From contig OX375877.1 of the NCBI GenBank assembly GCA_947359465.1, positions 54,824,944-54,888,943 on the forward strand: DNA of 64,000 nucleotides. The letters run 5' to 3'. Made by a program: the position numbers and the translations under genes. How positions within the stretch are numbered: the first letter of the stretch is position 1; each line of letters opens with the position of its first letter. Under the pieces are notes generated by a model. That model did no database searches, was not told the origin of the DNA, and saw only the letters and a list, made by a program, of their open reading frames with translations. Below are positions 10,440-22,256 of this stretch, piece after piece. This stretch comes from Metellina segmentata. Lineage: Eukaryota > Arthropoda > Arachnida > Araneae > Tetragnathidae.

Positions 10440-13400
10440 AATTTCTTGCACCTTTAAACGACGATTAATCGACGTTATACTGTATTGTTATTGCGTTCTA
10501 ACATTTTACTGTTATTAAATACGTTTTGTGTTCATTATGTTTATCTGGTTTGAAACCTATTCCTTACGTTATTTGGAACTATTTCTTTCGATAATGATTT
10601 ATGTTCTGATTCAGAATCTTCTGTTTTAAATGTGTATGTAAAAATTCTATAAAAGGCTACTCAAATATACAAGGATTTAAATTACCTTGAGATAATCTAT
10701 ATTCTTTGAAAAGTTTAAAGATCGTTATTAACTGAAAATGCTTAAACCTATATTTACGTTTGAAACTATAGATATCTAATTTTCGTTTCTGTAATAACGA
10801 ACATACACAACGTTAATGATTACTTAGCTCTTAACAACAGTCCAAAATAAGTTCTGAAATCAATATTTACAAAATAATACATTTGTTGAGAAAAAAAATC
10901 GATCCATTTCAATGAAAAAAAATTGATTCTAAAAAAGCAAAATGGAATGTAGATACATTTTTAATACAGTAATAAATATTCGTTTCTCTCATTTTGGATT
11001 AACCATTGATGCTGTATTGATGTTATATTTAATGCATTACGTTAAAGAAATTTTTAAATGTAATCGGTTTTTACATATCTAGCTAAGCAATACTAATAGA
11101 ATTAGGCTTGAACTTTGGCGGATCCTGTTACAAAATCGAGCAGATAACTAATTGATTATTCATGCTCATTATTTTTTTTAATCTTCTGAACACTACCTTC
11201 AACAGCAAAAAAGTGCAAACCTTGTGTGATGTGGAAATAAAATGAAGTTTAGCAATAAAATATTTATCTACTTCTTCAGTAATTTTTTATCTGTAGGCCA
11301 AAGTACTCCGAGAGGTGCGAAAAAAACCTTCTCGGCGTCCCTCACCTAAAAAAAAGAGCACTTAAAAAGTGTGAGCACAAAAATAATCAAATAACGTCGG
11401 AGAAAATACTAACATAAGGTTGAAAACCATGGTCGGAATATCAATATCAACAGTAGCTGTGGTTAGAGACTGAAGTTTTTTGCCCACCCTGAGATGCAAT
11501 TTTTTCTTCTTTTAATGCAGCATAAATTTAGGACTTACCTTTTAGAACCTAAAGAACTTAGGGCTACTCCGAGAATCTTGATTAAGCCAAAGTGTAACGA
11601 AATTAGGACTCCGACATCTCGGGCAAAGCGAAAAAGCGGGCGAAAAAATCTCAAAATATTCCTGGGAGCACACGGAGAAGTGGGGAAAAAAATTGCCAAG
11701 AACGGATTAGAACCAGGGTAACGAGAATAATTGGAAATATTTTTTCCCCTGTTCTCCGAGTTTCTTCTTCGAAAAGTAGAAGTGGAAGTATTTTTTCTGC
11801 TTCTTCGTTCCATTTCAATCTTGTGGTTTACGCCGAGTATTAATCTCGTTTGAGGTGGCCGTAATCACTTTTAAGTGCAATTTGCAACAGCGCAGAGCCT
11901 CATGCAAGAAATTGTTAATGAAGTTCGATGAAAAGTGCAGCGGGGAACTCGAAATTACAACGAATCGAATAATAAATAAAATTGCTTTGTGATGTTAATG
12001 ATTTCTTTAGGCAGGTGGAGGACTGGTTTTTGTAATTGCTGGAGCGTGAGCAAGTTGGTTCAGAATACATAACAGGCATTTTTGGAATTGTTACTGGAAT
12101 TTATCTTGGCACTTTTCATTTCGCGTCAGGGAACATAATCAAAATTAAATTTAGTTGATCAAAACAGATATTTACTTAAGCGGGATTTTGTCATTGTGTA
12201 AAACTTTCTTTTTTCGATACTTCGTCACAATTAAATTCATTCTAAATCTTGAAGCTAGGAGTTATCTTGTATTTCAAAACTAGAAGACCCAAGAATGTAT
12301 CTGCGCTAAACTTCCTTAATTCTTTATATTTATTGATGTTGAAATGTCAGTAGTCACATTTTTTTCATACCTTATTTTAACACATTTATAAAGAATACTG
12401 CGGTGCTGTTCACATAGATATATATCATGCTTCTAAGCGAAATAAAGTTATTTCAAAATATATAACTATATTTCGTTTCCTTTTCCTTGCATTAATCAAG
12501 TTTTTCAATAAATTAAATGGCAAAAAGGACATGTCATATTACCAGAATTAGACTCCGGACGTCTATTTCAATTCCATACTATTCTCTTGTTCGAAACCGA
12601 TTCAACATTTTTTGAAGTTAAGACTATTTTTGTGTGATCTAGACCTTATTTTCCTCACTTTATCTTACAAATTCTTCATAGCTTTCTGTAATCAGAATGC
12701 TGAAGAATTTCATTAGAGTGCTGAACTCTTTTTTGTTGTTTTAGCACTATAAGAAACTTCATAGCTCATATCAAGCATATTCATATTAAGCGACAAAATT
12801 GATGAATGAATACCTTAATGGTTGATTTTATAATGTTTATATATCCGTACTTGCATTCGACAATAAACAAATAACGTCGATTCATGTGTTTAAATGAACT
12901 GTGTTCCTTATTCATAGTCATCTGAATTTGGGAAAACAAGTCGAGTACTTGATACACCTAGTTCGTCCTAGTCACAGGTGTTTTTTATTTCCATTTTATC
13001 GAATTAAATTACAATAATTCATCCTTTCACTCCATGTGAAACTTTTGACATCTTTTTTATATCTGTAGATACGTTGCCTGATGACACATTTCAGGTCCAA
13101 TGAGAAATTTGCTCGGTGTTTTGAATATTTTTTTGATATAAAGAAAAAACAGGAATAATAGCATATATTTTTCTTAAATTTTAAAAGCGAATAATTTAGT
13201 AAAAATTGCCTAAGTTTGCAGTTGTGCATTTGGCGCGAAAACGCAACGTTTGCAATGTAAACATTGATATTTCATTCACTTTGACGGCACAGCCAATCAC
13301 GTAAAGTTGTGCGATTGCGTCATTTTTCGCTTTTTTAAAACTAAATTTGTAACTTATTTAACAGAAAATATAAAATTGAGCATTTTCCTCAGATGTGCAA

Positions 13401-13565
13401 CTTTTCCATTGTGCGCGTTTTGTTATGTAAACTTCATACTCATTTCCTAGAAATATATAAGAATCTATACTAAGTGTCGTATAGTAAAATAACTTGAATT
13501 ACTTGAAAGTACTTGTGTGTTTTACTGGAAACTTGCGAATAAATACGTTTATTATTTTAAAAGCC
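10440..13565. other. AT-rich stretch; weakly structured block at 11280-11840
   Basis: No gene is recognised. The section 11280-11840 is a little more complex, with purine-rich runs and GGTGCGAAAAAAACCTTC-type sequence, and overlapping frames of 75 and 92 codons occur on opposite strands, but neither product has a recognisable motif. The segment 12590-12740 is weakly similar to 25040-25220 (shared TAGACCT and GTAATCAGAATGCT-like phrases), which suggests an old dispersed repeat. Confidence 0.4.
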
Positions 13566-13570
13566 TCTCT

Positions 13571-13684
13571 GACCGTGGTTCAAAATTACGTCGCATCGTC
13601 CTCGGTTATTTCCCGTTAGGATTGATCCCAGACCGTCATCAATAGCCCGTTGTGTTGTTCCAGTACGACGTTAATTAAAATACC
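13571..13684 (+). mobile_element. SINE 3' part
   Basis: The sequence runs through GTCCTCGGTTATTTCCCGTT, ATTGATCCCAGACCGTC, CCCGTTGTGTTGTTCCAGT and ACGACGTTAATTAAAA, matching in order the 3' half of the SINE at 22257-22553. The tRNA-like head is missing, as is usual for 5'-truncated copies. Confidence 0.65.
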
Positions 13685-13839
13685 TACCTACCAAAGACTC
13701 TTATCAGAGCTGCCGTTTCGCTCCAACTTCCGGTCGTTGACTGACGACAGAACCCCGATTCTCTCAGAATCCCGACCATGGAGGGAAAGGACAACATGTT
13801 GATGTTTCATAAACCATCACCCTTCACCTACGGTTAGCT

Positions 13840-13885
13840 TGGCAGAAAATGCACCCCACCATACTTTTACTCTGCAAGTTTATTT
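13840..13885 (+). repeat. Dispersed repeat tail (AGAAAATGC family)
   Basis: The phrase CACCTACGGTTAGCTTGGCA followed by GAAAATGC recurs, diverged, at about 36955-37015, 37255-37310 and, inverted, at 53957-54000. The full extent and identity of this family cannot be told from the window. Confidence 0.5.
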
Positions 13886-13924
13886 TTATAATGGTACCTA
13901 AAGCCTCTCCTCGAACTATTACAA

Positions 13925-14080
13925 AATATCAACCTTTCAAGTGGTTTCGATAAGATATATAGTTCATTAAGATCTGATCAATTTGCTGACAGATGTCTGG
14001 TCATCAAGACATCACAGATTTTTTGATGATGACAAGATCAAGACCTGGTCGGTTTTTATAGGTTAAACAGAATAAAGAAA
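13925..14080. mobile_element. TTAA-type MITE, right side replaced by Tc1
   Basis: The phrases CTTTCAAGTGGTTTCGA, AAGATATATAGTTCATTAAG and CAAGACCTGGTCGGTTTTTA match the MITE family seen at 9750, 21890, 24465 and 33581. The expected right end is not seen; a Tc1 element begins at 14083 instead, so the MITE may have been its target. Confidence 0.5.
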
Positions 14081-14082
14081 TA

Positions 14083-14622
14083 CACTACTGTATTTGAAAA
14101 TTGCAACGCCATGAAGGAATCATGCAAATTAAACGAAACCTGCAGGAAATGCAAAACAGGTTAGAATATGCAAATGATTAGAATTACAAAGCGATCACGC
14201 ATGAATGGACGAAGAAACATCCTCTAAACTTCCAAGAGAGCCGTGTATAAAAAGCACTGTAAAGATGAGTTGAAACGTGTGTATCGTGGTTTGACTGCTA
14301 CTGTAAATGATATATTAGAAGTCAATGTGACTCACCAAAAAACACAGATGGTACGGCTGAACTTTGGGCATCAGATAGAGGCCATCTGGAATGCCATTCC
14401 TCAGCATGACATTCAGAATCTGTATGATTTGATGCCACGACGTGCACAGATTCTCATCGCTGCGCGTGGCGACTGCACAAGATATTGAATTTTGGTATTA
14501 TCTTTGTTTTAGTGCTGGGTGTAAATTTAATCGTTTATTAAACCACTATTAGTAATACGTGGAACAAATTTCATTTATATCTGATGATTCTTTCAGGGTT
14601 GCCATTTTCATAAACAGTAGTG
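14083..14622 (+). mobile_element. Internally deleted Tc1-like element
   Basis: The left end CACTACTGTATTTGAAAATT and the right end (inverse of CACTACTGTTTATGAAAAT) form terminal inverted repeats of about 27 bp, with TA on both sides (14081-14082 and 14623-14624), as expected for Tc1/mariner. At 540 bp it is about a third of a full element: the transposase catalytic core has been deleted and only a C-terminal coding remnant survives. Confidence 0.8.
14350..14488 (+). pseudogene. Tc1-like transposase C-terminal fragment
   Basis: The last 45 or so codons of the open frame ending at 14488 read NFGHQIEAIWNAIPQHDIQN, then LYDLMPRRAQILIAARGDC. This is the typical C-terminus of Tc1-like transposases: an EAIWNAIP-type helix, then a MPRR motif and an ending rich in small residues and GG/GD. 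The frame stays open to the natural stop. The upstream part of the frame (14243-14349) does not resemble a transposase N-terminus and looks like out-of-register sequence joined across the deletion. None of the three catalytic acidic residues is present, so it cannot be active. Confidence 0.7.
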
Positions 14623-15255
14623 TAGACTTTATTTAAACCCCTATAAGTCATGCGTGGAACAAATTTCATTTGTATCAGATGTTTCTTTCATAGTGTTGCC
14701 ATTTTCACAAACAGTAGTGTATACATTATTTAAATCACTATAAGTAATACGTGGAACAAATTTCATAAGAATATGATGTTCCATTCATAGTGTTGCCATT
14801 TGAAAAAAAAGTATATTCATAGATATTAATGGGAAAAATTTTTTTTCCACCATCTCGAATCTGATCATTATCGGTTGATGGAAGTTATTTAATCGTTAAT
14901 CGTTTCTCGTTTACTTAAACCACAATAGGTAATAGGTGGAACACATTTCATATATATCTGATGATTCTTTCAGGGTTGCCATTTTCACAAACAGTAGTAT
15001 GTACTTTATTTAAACCACTATAAGTAATACGTGGAACAAATTTAATTTGTATTTGATGTTTCTTTTATAGTGTTGCCATTTTCACAAACCGTAGTGTATA
15101 CATTATTTAAACCACTATAAGTAATACGTGGAACAAATTTCATTAGAATCTGATGATCCATTCATAGTGTTGCCATTTAAAAAAATGTATATTAATAGAT
15201 ATTAATGGATGAAAAATATTATACCATCTCTCAAATCTGACCATTATCAGTGGAT
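14533..15255 (+). repeat. Tandem amplification of a Tc1 3' terminus
   Basis: The last ~97 bp of the Tc1 element (from ACCACTATTAGTAATACGTGG to the ACAGTAGTGTA end) is repeated head to tail: ends at about 14624, 14721 and a truncated third copy at about 14800, followed by a spacer (CCACCATCTCGAATCTGAT). The whole set then recurs: ends at 15000, 15098, a truncated copy at about 15178, and the related spacer (ACCATCTCTCAAATCTGACC). The inner period is 97 bp and the outer period about 377 bp, so the array has two levels. Confidence 0.85.
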
Positions 15256-15650
15256 GGACAAACTCAATTTTGCGAAGAATCCCCTCTCTGGGTTCCGGCA
15301 TTCCGGCGTCTTGGATCCAGCCACTCGTACACGGCAGCAACATCTGAGACCCTTACGCACCCCTTCCCTTTCTATTACATCCATTACCGGACGTGGACAT
15401 AAAGACAACCAGATTAGGCTTCAATGCCAACGCTCGCAATTTATCCCGCGTCTGCACAGAGCGAGGGATTCCGGGAAAAATATATTTATGGATACCCGTT
15501 TCCGATCCCAGAACGGAGGCTCCATTCAATTTATGAAGGAATATCCACTCAGAGGGATATCGGACTGGTCAAGAGCGGATGGCGTGGGAGGGAATTATTT
15601 ATGTTGGGCTTTCACTGGACAGCAGTTTATTGGGGATCGTTAAGCGGTTG
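15255..15650 (+). other. GC-richer unique island with a 144-codon open frame
   Basis: Directly after the tandem array the base composition rises and repeats stop. An open frame (15209-15643) of 144 codons covers it and a second one of 75 codons overlaps it in another frame. Neither product has a recognisable domain, and two frames being open at once argues that the low stop frequency comes from composition. The island contains TTTATGG, ATTTATG, ATTTATGTT and TTTATTGGG motifs within about 150 bp (15485-15635), similar to posterior Hox-type sites, so a regulatory block is another possibility. An unknown exon cannot be excluded. Confidence 0.3.
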
Positions 15651-16110
15651 ATCGTATTTTTAGCCTGATTGAGTTTTTATGCAGCTTTTGAAAGCGGTCC
15701 GAAGTCATCAAATATGCTGTAAGTGTACTTTTTTGGGGGGTGGGGTCATGGTGGGTTTTTCCTCTGGAGATGGTTGGTGCATTGGGGAATATCGGGCTCT
15801 TTAATAGGTAGTAATATATTTGTGAATATCTTCGTGTAAGGTTGTAATCGCACAGAATGATCGAGTGAGGGAAATATCGTTCTTGAAGAACATCATTTCC
15901 TAAAAACGATACAAGCGACAAAATAACAAAATATTTGATATGGCTCTTATAGAATGTCCTGGATCGTTTCGTCGCTGGTTGTATTTCTCTGTTCTGTGTC
16001 AGTAAAATTTTCCTTGTGTGTGTATGTCCATTAATATCTGTTTTGTGTTAGCTCAGCATGATCAAATGCGGCCTTTGCACCATAAATCCCAACCTATAAA
16101 TTATTCTATA

Positions 16111-16985
16111 CTAGCAGAATTACCAGGCTTTACTCGTGTTGATTGGTTAACTAGCTTCATCTTTCGTTACTAAATTAATTCCTATTCATCTGATGTTATA
16201 CCTACCACACTCCAATAAAGGTACGCAACTGTTAAATACACAATTTCACAAATGTAAATAAATATATTAAACATTTTACATTTTTGTAAAATTTAAATGC
16301 TCACTAAGTAAGAAAAGTCCTTAGGTATGCATACATATGCCTTGTATGTCATTTAAAACAAAAGTGTTCCCTAAAATTATCGTAAAGAATAAAAAAAATT
16401 TAACTAATTAAATCATTAGTTACCTTGATTACAGTAATTGAACGAAACACATAAAATTTAAAATCCGGAAATTCAGCTTAAAACAGATTTAGAAAAAGCT
16501 TTGATCGGAAAGTAATGAATATATCTGGATTATAACGGACACAAATTTTAAAAGATCAAACAATTAAAAAATACCAAAGTTACCACATTACATACCAGTT
16601 CTATTTTGAAAGGTCTTGTTCCGTATATTTTATTCATAATGTTATATTACCTCTATAGTCTGTCCCAAGTATTCAGAATTCCTTAATACTTCGAAAAGAA
16701 AAAGAGGTTAAAAATAAATGAAGTATCAGAATTTAAATTCCGTAAAAACACATTTTTGGGGAAATTAATTGATTTTTCATCAGCACTGGTAAAACAATCC
16801 AAGTAATAGCAATGTTCAATATACCTTCCAGTTACATCAAAACTACCATATTACGTTTGATTTAAGTATAGTTTCTAAGATGTTTTAACATGATGCCTAA
16901 ATATGTAAGCAAAGAAATTTCAAACATAATGTATTCATTAAATAAACCTACGGAGTATCAAATACGGAACATTGCATTAAAATAT
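16111..16985 (-). mobile_element. Helitron remnant, minus strand
   Basis: On the minus strand the segment ends in GAGTAAAGCCTGG, then TAATTCTG and CTAG at 16114-16111, followed by T, which is a Helitron 3' terminus. At 16660-16870 it carries the same internal module as the Helitrons at 29510-31179 and 42508-45339 (for example ATAGTCTGTCCCAAGTATTC and the later TTTGATTTAAGTATA). The 5' TC end is not recognisable; the right boundary given is where similarity fades. Confidence 0.55.
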
Positions 16986-16994
16986 GTTAAATCA

Positions 16995-17200
16995 ATTTTA
17001 TGTTATACAAGCCACTGCGTGGCTAGCACGGCGTTGCCCGTGCTGTACTTTGTGGGGTTAGGTGTGTCCATTGTAAACGTTTGTAAACCACCGGTGTTTG
17101 CTACGCATTCCCATTTGGTTTGCTTCGCAAACCAACACCACGGATAACGCCGTGATGGCCTCGTTATTGTGAAATTGGAATTGCGTAGAGATCCAAATAA
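16995..17200 (+). repeat. Dispersed repeat with GGTTTGCTTCGCAAACC palindrome
   Basis: The core GGTGTTTGCTACGCATTCCC, followed by ATTTGGTTTGCTTCGCAAAC and then a TTGTGAAATTGG...AGAGATCC part, matches copies at 50806-50915 (inverted) and 56100-57345 (interrupted by a hAT element). It contains the perfect palindrome GGTTTGCTTCGCAAACC minus its centre base. Its class is unknown. Confidence 0.5.
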
Positions 17201-17619
17201 GTCTGTGCCATGTGGGAAAGGAAAACAAATTATAAAAATTAGCATTTTATACTTGATTATTTTTCCCCGAGATAGTATACATGTACACTTATTAAAATAA
17301 CCATACGTGGCAAGAAATTGAAGTGATATCTATTTATAAAAAGTAAAAAGGCATTAAATTCTGTTGAACACTTGACCGTGGGAGAAACACGGTTTAATGA
17401 GACTGAGTCGTATGACTTTAAGTGATTGTGTCTTGTTGAGGCTGACAGTGAAACTTAAACTAACTGGGAATTGAAGTTTTTTAAATTGGAATGGGGTATC
17501 AGAAGTGATGATTGGTATTCTAGGAATGAATATGTTTAAACTTGGAGCATGTGTAGTGACGATGGTGACTTGAATAATATTTGGCATGAGTTTCTTGACA
17601 GAGTGTTGTGCCATTGCAT

Positions 17620-18300
17620 AGTGAAGGTGGATTAAGATTCGTGAGAAGCATAATCAGTGCTCCAATATGTGCGAGAGTACTCCAGATGGTTCCAATGTGT
17701 GAAAAAACTGTGTTGTGTGTTTTAAGGACTAATTTCTGTTATGTGTAATGTCTATAGATTTGTAAATTTAAAAACTATGGGGTAATTCTCGCAAGCCTTG
17801 CTTTATGATGACATTGACATATTTATTTATTTGGGAAAGATTTGCCCTTTGGCACAGCCATGCATGATGAGTGCTTTGCTACAACAGCAATATATCGATG
17901 AACCGCAGGGGTTGTAACCTTTTGGGTGTGGGCCACAGGTGTTTTGACAACTGTTTGTGTTGTTAGCATAATGATGAAATGACGGAATGAACGGCAAAGA
18001 AAAGAGAAACATGAGTGATTGATTGCCAAACTTTAAGGCATCCCACAGAACGGCAGCGCTTGCTTTATGTGTTGTGGAAGTGACAGAAACACGTTCGTAT
18101 TGAAAACTAATCCTACAAAAGTTGCAAACACTTTTTACAGCACTTACATGCAACTCCTCTAACCCTTCACAATGCTGGCTTCTTATAGGACTGCCTTTTT
18201 TATATTTGTCGACACGAAACTGTGATTGGCTGTTACATAACACATTTGCATAGTTCCATCTAACTCTGCAGCAAATTGCAACCTCTCAAATTTAGATTAG
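17620..18300. repeat. Rearranged pieces of the long-TIR element family
   Basis: The segment 18165-18200 (CCTTCACAATGCTGGCTTCT) is the inverse of sequence at 19935-19965, and 18215-18270 (AACTGTGATTGGCTGTTACA) matches 19338 and 20040. So parts of the neighbouring long-inverted-repeat element occur outside its left arm in altered order. Overlapping minus-strand frames (138 and 68 codons) have no recognisable motif and are treated as chance. Confidence 0.4.
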
Positions 18301-18598
18301 CTTCCAGAAATTAACATTTTCCACGATATGCTTAACTTTTGCCAGCGAGTGTAGACAATTATAAAATTAAGTACTATGTGTGTTGTTTGTTCGGCGTGTC
18401 CTGACGAATCTATAGTACTTCCAATAATGAAATTTCGCACATAGGTAGTGTGAATATTTTACAATTTTATAGTCTACCACAAATTTTAAAATTTAATCCA
18501 GAACATTTTAAAAGTAATGTAATGAGATATTTAATTAATATTGTGTTCCTCCGAATAGAAAATGTTCAATTGGTATTGACTAAATACGTATTTACAGT

Positions 18599-21597
18599 GC
18601 GTATGTAGCTGCCCCATTAATGGATATACTTTATAAAAATTTATTGCTCTCTTAAAAGCATATTAACTTTTAGTTAGTGTAAACTTTTAGTTTGGATTAT
18701 CATAATGTATAATATAAGTATATATTTTTTTGTGTTTCCTCCATTTTTGGAACTGGATGACAGTTGTGCAATATGTTATTTGTTATTGCTTCTGTTTTAG
18801 AGTACGATAGTTTGGATTATCATTTTTAAAGCATATAAACTTTTTGTTTGGATTATTTGGATATATTTTTCAAAAGCAGAGACCTGTTTCATAAATTTAT
18901 TGTCGCTATGTATTCCGAGATTGAATCGGAGAAGGTGTTGTACATACGACTGAATGAGATTACTCAGAGTGGAACAGTATGCACATTTGAGAGATGCGTT
19001 GATGAACGGTGGAAATGCTGCGATGAAAAAACTAAAGTACACAGAAATCACTAAACTTCCAAAAAGATATAAAAACCAAAAGTAAAAGTTTATGCTTTTG
19101 TAAATTTATGTGTTGCATAAATTATTAAAATTAAGTATTGCTATGCTTTCCAAAAGACACCCAAACACAGAAACAAAAAATAGCATTAAAGATCAACAAA
19201 ATAACAGCATTTCGCAATAACATTTATATTTTTATTTACAGCCCCCAATATGCAAAAAAGGTAGTCATATAAGAAGCCAGCATTAGCAAAATGATGTTTA
19301 AATCCAAGACTAAATTTTTTTGCATATTTCTAAAAACGAAACCGTGATTGGCTGTTACCTAACACATTTGAATACTTCCATCTTACTGTGCAGCAAAATG
19401 CAGCCCCTGAAATGAAGATTGGCATCTGAAAATTAAACAGAAACATAAAAACAGCGGGTTTTTTTTGGCCATATAACGAAATATTGTGGGCCGTGAATAA
19501 AAAAAAGAGGCAGTTATAGCGAAATGCCATAGTTTTGTTGCTCTTTTAGGCAATTTTTTGTTTGTTTCTGTGTTTGGGTGACTTTTGGAAAACATAGCAA
19601 TATTTAATTATGATAAGTTAGGCAACATAAATTTACAAAAGTATAAACTCTTGTTTTGAATATCGTTGAATCAGAGGGACTCGGAGAGTGGAACATTATG
19701 CACACTTGAGAGATGCTTTGATGAAAGGTGGAAACGTTGCTATACGTAAACTCCACAAAAATTGCTTAACTTCCAAAAAGATATAAAAACCAAAAGTTAA
19801 TTAAATATTGCTATGCTTTCCAAAAGACACCCAAACACAGAAACAAACAAAAATAGCATAAAAGATGAACAAAATAACATCATTTCGTAATAACAGTATT
19901 TTTTTAATTTACAGCCCCCAATATGCAAAAAAGGCAGTGATATAAGAAGCCAGCATTGTGAAGGGTCAGAGCATTGGTGTAATTAATAAAATAATGTTTA
20001 AATCCAAGACTGCATGTGTAGCATATTTCTAAAAAGAAAACCGTGATTGGCCGTTACGTAATACATTTTGATACTTCCTTATTTCTGTAGAGTGTATTGT
20101 AAGACGAATATGAAAAAGTAACTTATGTTTAACTACACCTATTAGTCTGAACCGACTTCAGTTCGTATCGTAGCGTGTAAAAGTAGCCTTGCGATAGGAT
20201 TTTGAGTTGTGACGTGGGCTTTGTATAAAGTCGATGTTGGTCTAAGTACACTATAGCGACAACGCAGTAAGATTATGTCAATGTTATGCAAACATTACTG
20301 ATATTATAGTGGGGCAAAATGTAGCAGTGTCGCCTAAAGGGAGAAGCTGATACTAAACAAAAGCATAAAAACAGCATTTGTTTTGGTAATGTAACAAAAC
20401 ATTGTGGGGCGTGAATTTAAAAGAGGCCGTTTTAGCGAAATGCCATAATTTAGTTATTATTTTATGCAATTTTTTTTTGTTTCAGCGTTTAGGAAAGAAC
20501 AGGAATAATTAAGAATAGCAATACTTAAATTTGATAATTTATGCAATATAAAAATGTACAAAAGTATCACCTTGAACTTTTGGTTTTGATATCTTTTTGG
20601 AAGTTTAGCGATTTCTGTGTTTTTGTTTTGCAACATTTCCATCCTTCATCAACGCATCTCTCAAATGTGCATACTGTTCCATTCTGAGTGATCCGATTCA
20701 GTCGTATCTACAACACCTTCTCCGATTGAATCTCGGATTACATGGCGACAATAAATTGATGGAACATGTGTTTGCTTCTCAGTAAAATGTTGAAATTCGA
20801 AGAGCATATCATGATCCAGTGAGCGTAGAGCTACATAGAAGAAATGTTCTTAGTTTGCATAAATGATAGAAATCCAGGATTGGCGTGAGTGCAGCAAAGA
20901 TCCTTTCAATACTGTGGACATTTTGAGGAAACCAAATAAAAAATATATATAATTATAAATTAATTTTTAAATGTTGTACTTTAAATATCGCTTTTCTTTC
21001 CATAAGACATAAAAAAAATGATAAAAATTTACTATATAAAAACCGAAGTACTATACAGAAACAAACAAAAGATTGCGTAAATGAAACAAACCATAAATTG
21101 CACAAAAGATTTTTAAAAAAATATCGCTAGACTTTGAAAAAAATATCCAAATAATCGAAACTAAAAGTGAATATGCTTAAAAAATCAAAATCTAAAGTAT
21201 CGTACTCTAAAAACGAAACAATAACAAACGTATTGTACAACCGTTATCCAGTTCAAAAAATGAAGTAAGCACAATATAAAAATACAAATATAAAAGATTA
21301 AAAGTTAACGCTAACTAAAAGTTAATATGCTTTTAAAAAAGCAATACATTTCATAAAGGATAATCAGTAATACTAAAAGTGAATATGCTTAAAAAATCAA
21401 ATCCCAAACAACGGTAGTGTAAAAAATAAACAATAACAAACGTATTGCACAACCGTTATCCAGTTGCAAAAATTAAGTAAGCACAATAAAAAAATTCAAA
21501 TATAAAAGTTGACGCTAACTAAAAGTTAATATGCCTTTAAAAAGGCAATAAATTTCATAAAGGATATCCAGTAATAGGGCGGCTACACACGCGCAGA
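18599..21597. mobile_element. ~3-kb element with long inverted arms
   Basis: The outer ends are inverse copies: left GCGTATGTAGCTGCCCCATT (18599) and right, read inverted, GCGTGTGTAGCCGCCCTATT (ending about 21597). The match continues inward over hundreds of bases; best preserved is 18884-19081 against 20578-20772 (about nine-tenths identical by eye, both ending in TTCCAAAAAGATAT...AACCAAAAG). The right arm has an extra ~360 bp and an internal duplication. The middle (19082-20577) holds two copies of a segment with CCGTGATTGGCTGTTAC. No transposase is recognisable. Long terminal inverted repeats suit a foldback or Mutator-like non-autonomous element; no clean target-site duplication was found. 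Confidence 0.6.
21165..21575. repeat. Two-copy ~205-bp tandem duplication in right arm
   Basis: The segment starting ACTAAAAGTGAATATGCTTA at about 21160 repeats at about 21373, through ACGTATTG...ACAACCGTTATCCAGTT and AACTAAAAGTTAATATGC. It lies inside the right arm of the long-inverted-repeat element; the left arm has about one unit. Confidence 0.8.
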
Positions 21598-21624
21598 AAA
21601 CACTGATTCATTCAATACCGATCA

Positions 21625-21790
21625 TGACTGTTGCCATTCGGAGGAAAAGGAATAATAATTAAACAACGCATTAAATTAATTTTAAAATTTTCTAGATCAA
21701 ATTTTAAGAATCGGGCTGTCTATAAAATTGCTAAAAAATTCGTACTACATGTGTGCCAAATTTTATTAGTGTGAATGCCATAAATTCGTC
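21625..21790. repeat. Dispersed repeat shared with 58085-58165
   Basis: The phrases TTTTAAAATTTTCTAGATCA and AATTTTAAGAATCGGG...AAAATTGC recur at 58105-58160 (AAAATGTTCTAGATTAAATT, TTAAAATTCGGG). The class is unknown. Confidence 0.4.
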
Positions 21791-21889
21791 AGGGCAACCA
21801 TTTCACGAACATACACACACAAAAAAAAACTTTACTTTATAATAACTTACTTTATGTAAACGACTGCTGTGAAAGAGATGTTTGTCACG

Positions 21890-22104
21890 TTTATCCTCCT
21901 GGTGGTTGCTTGGAGAGGTATCTCGTCATCATCAAAACTGATCATCTTGATGGGCGATACATCTTGTTAATGGAAGAAACCTGACCACATCTTAATGTCG
22001 CCATCATCAAAAAATCGGCAGTACCTTGATGATGAAATATCAAGTCATCAACAAAATTAATCGTGACGGACAACATATCTCGCCGAAACCCCTTGGAAAG
22101 TTAA
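21890..22104. mobile_element. TTAA-type MITE, both ends present
   Basis: The left end TTTATCCTCCTGGTGGTTG and the right end CCCCTTGGAAAGTTAA are imperfect inverted repeats; the left TTAA has mutated to TTTA. Internal phrases (GATACATC, TCATCATCAAAA, CATATCTCGCCGAAACC) match the other copies in inverse order. About 215 bp, no coding capacity. Confidence 0.6.
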
Positions 22105-22256
22105 TGAATATTGACTAGATGCATGAGAATTTCCGGGTATTTTGCTATTTGAGATGGGGTGTAGACGTATTTTGCATTATATAATGCCCAATTTTATGCT
22201 ACTTTTTCTAAAAAAGAGGAAATGCCGTACACTTGGGTAATAGTCCATCAATCGTA

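Noticed and set aside
17827..18243. 138-codon minus-strand frame rich in C and H
   Set aside because: No ordered zinc-finger spacing or other domain is seen, and the segment consists of rearranged repeat pieces also found at 19.3 and 20.0 kb.
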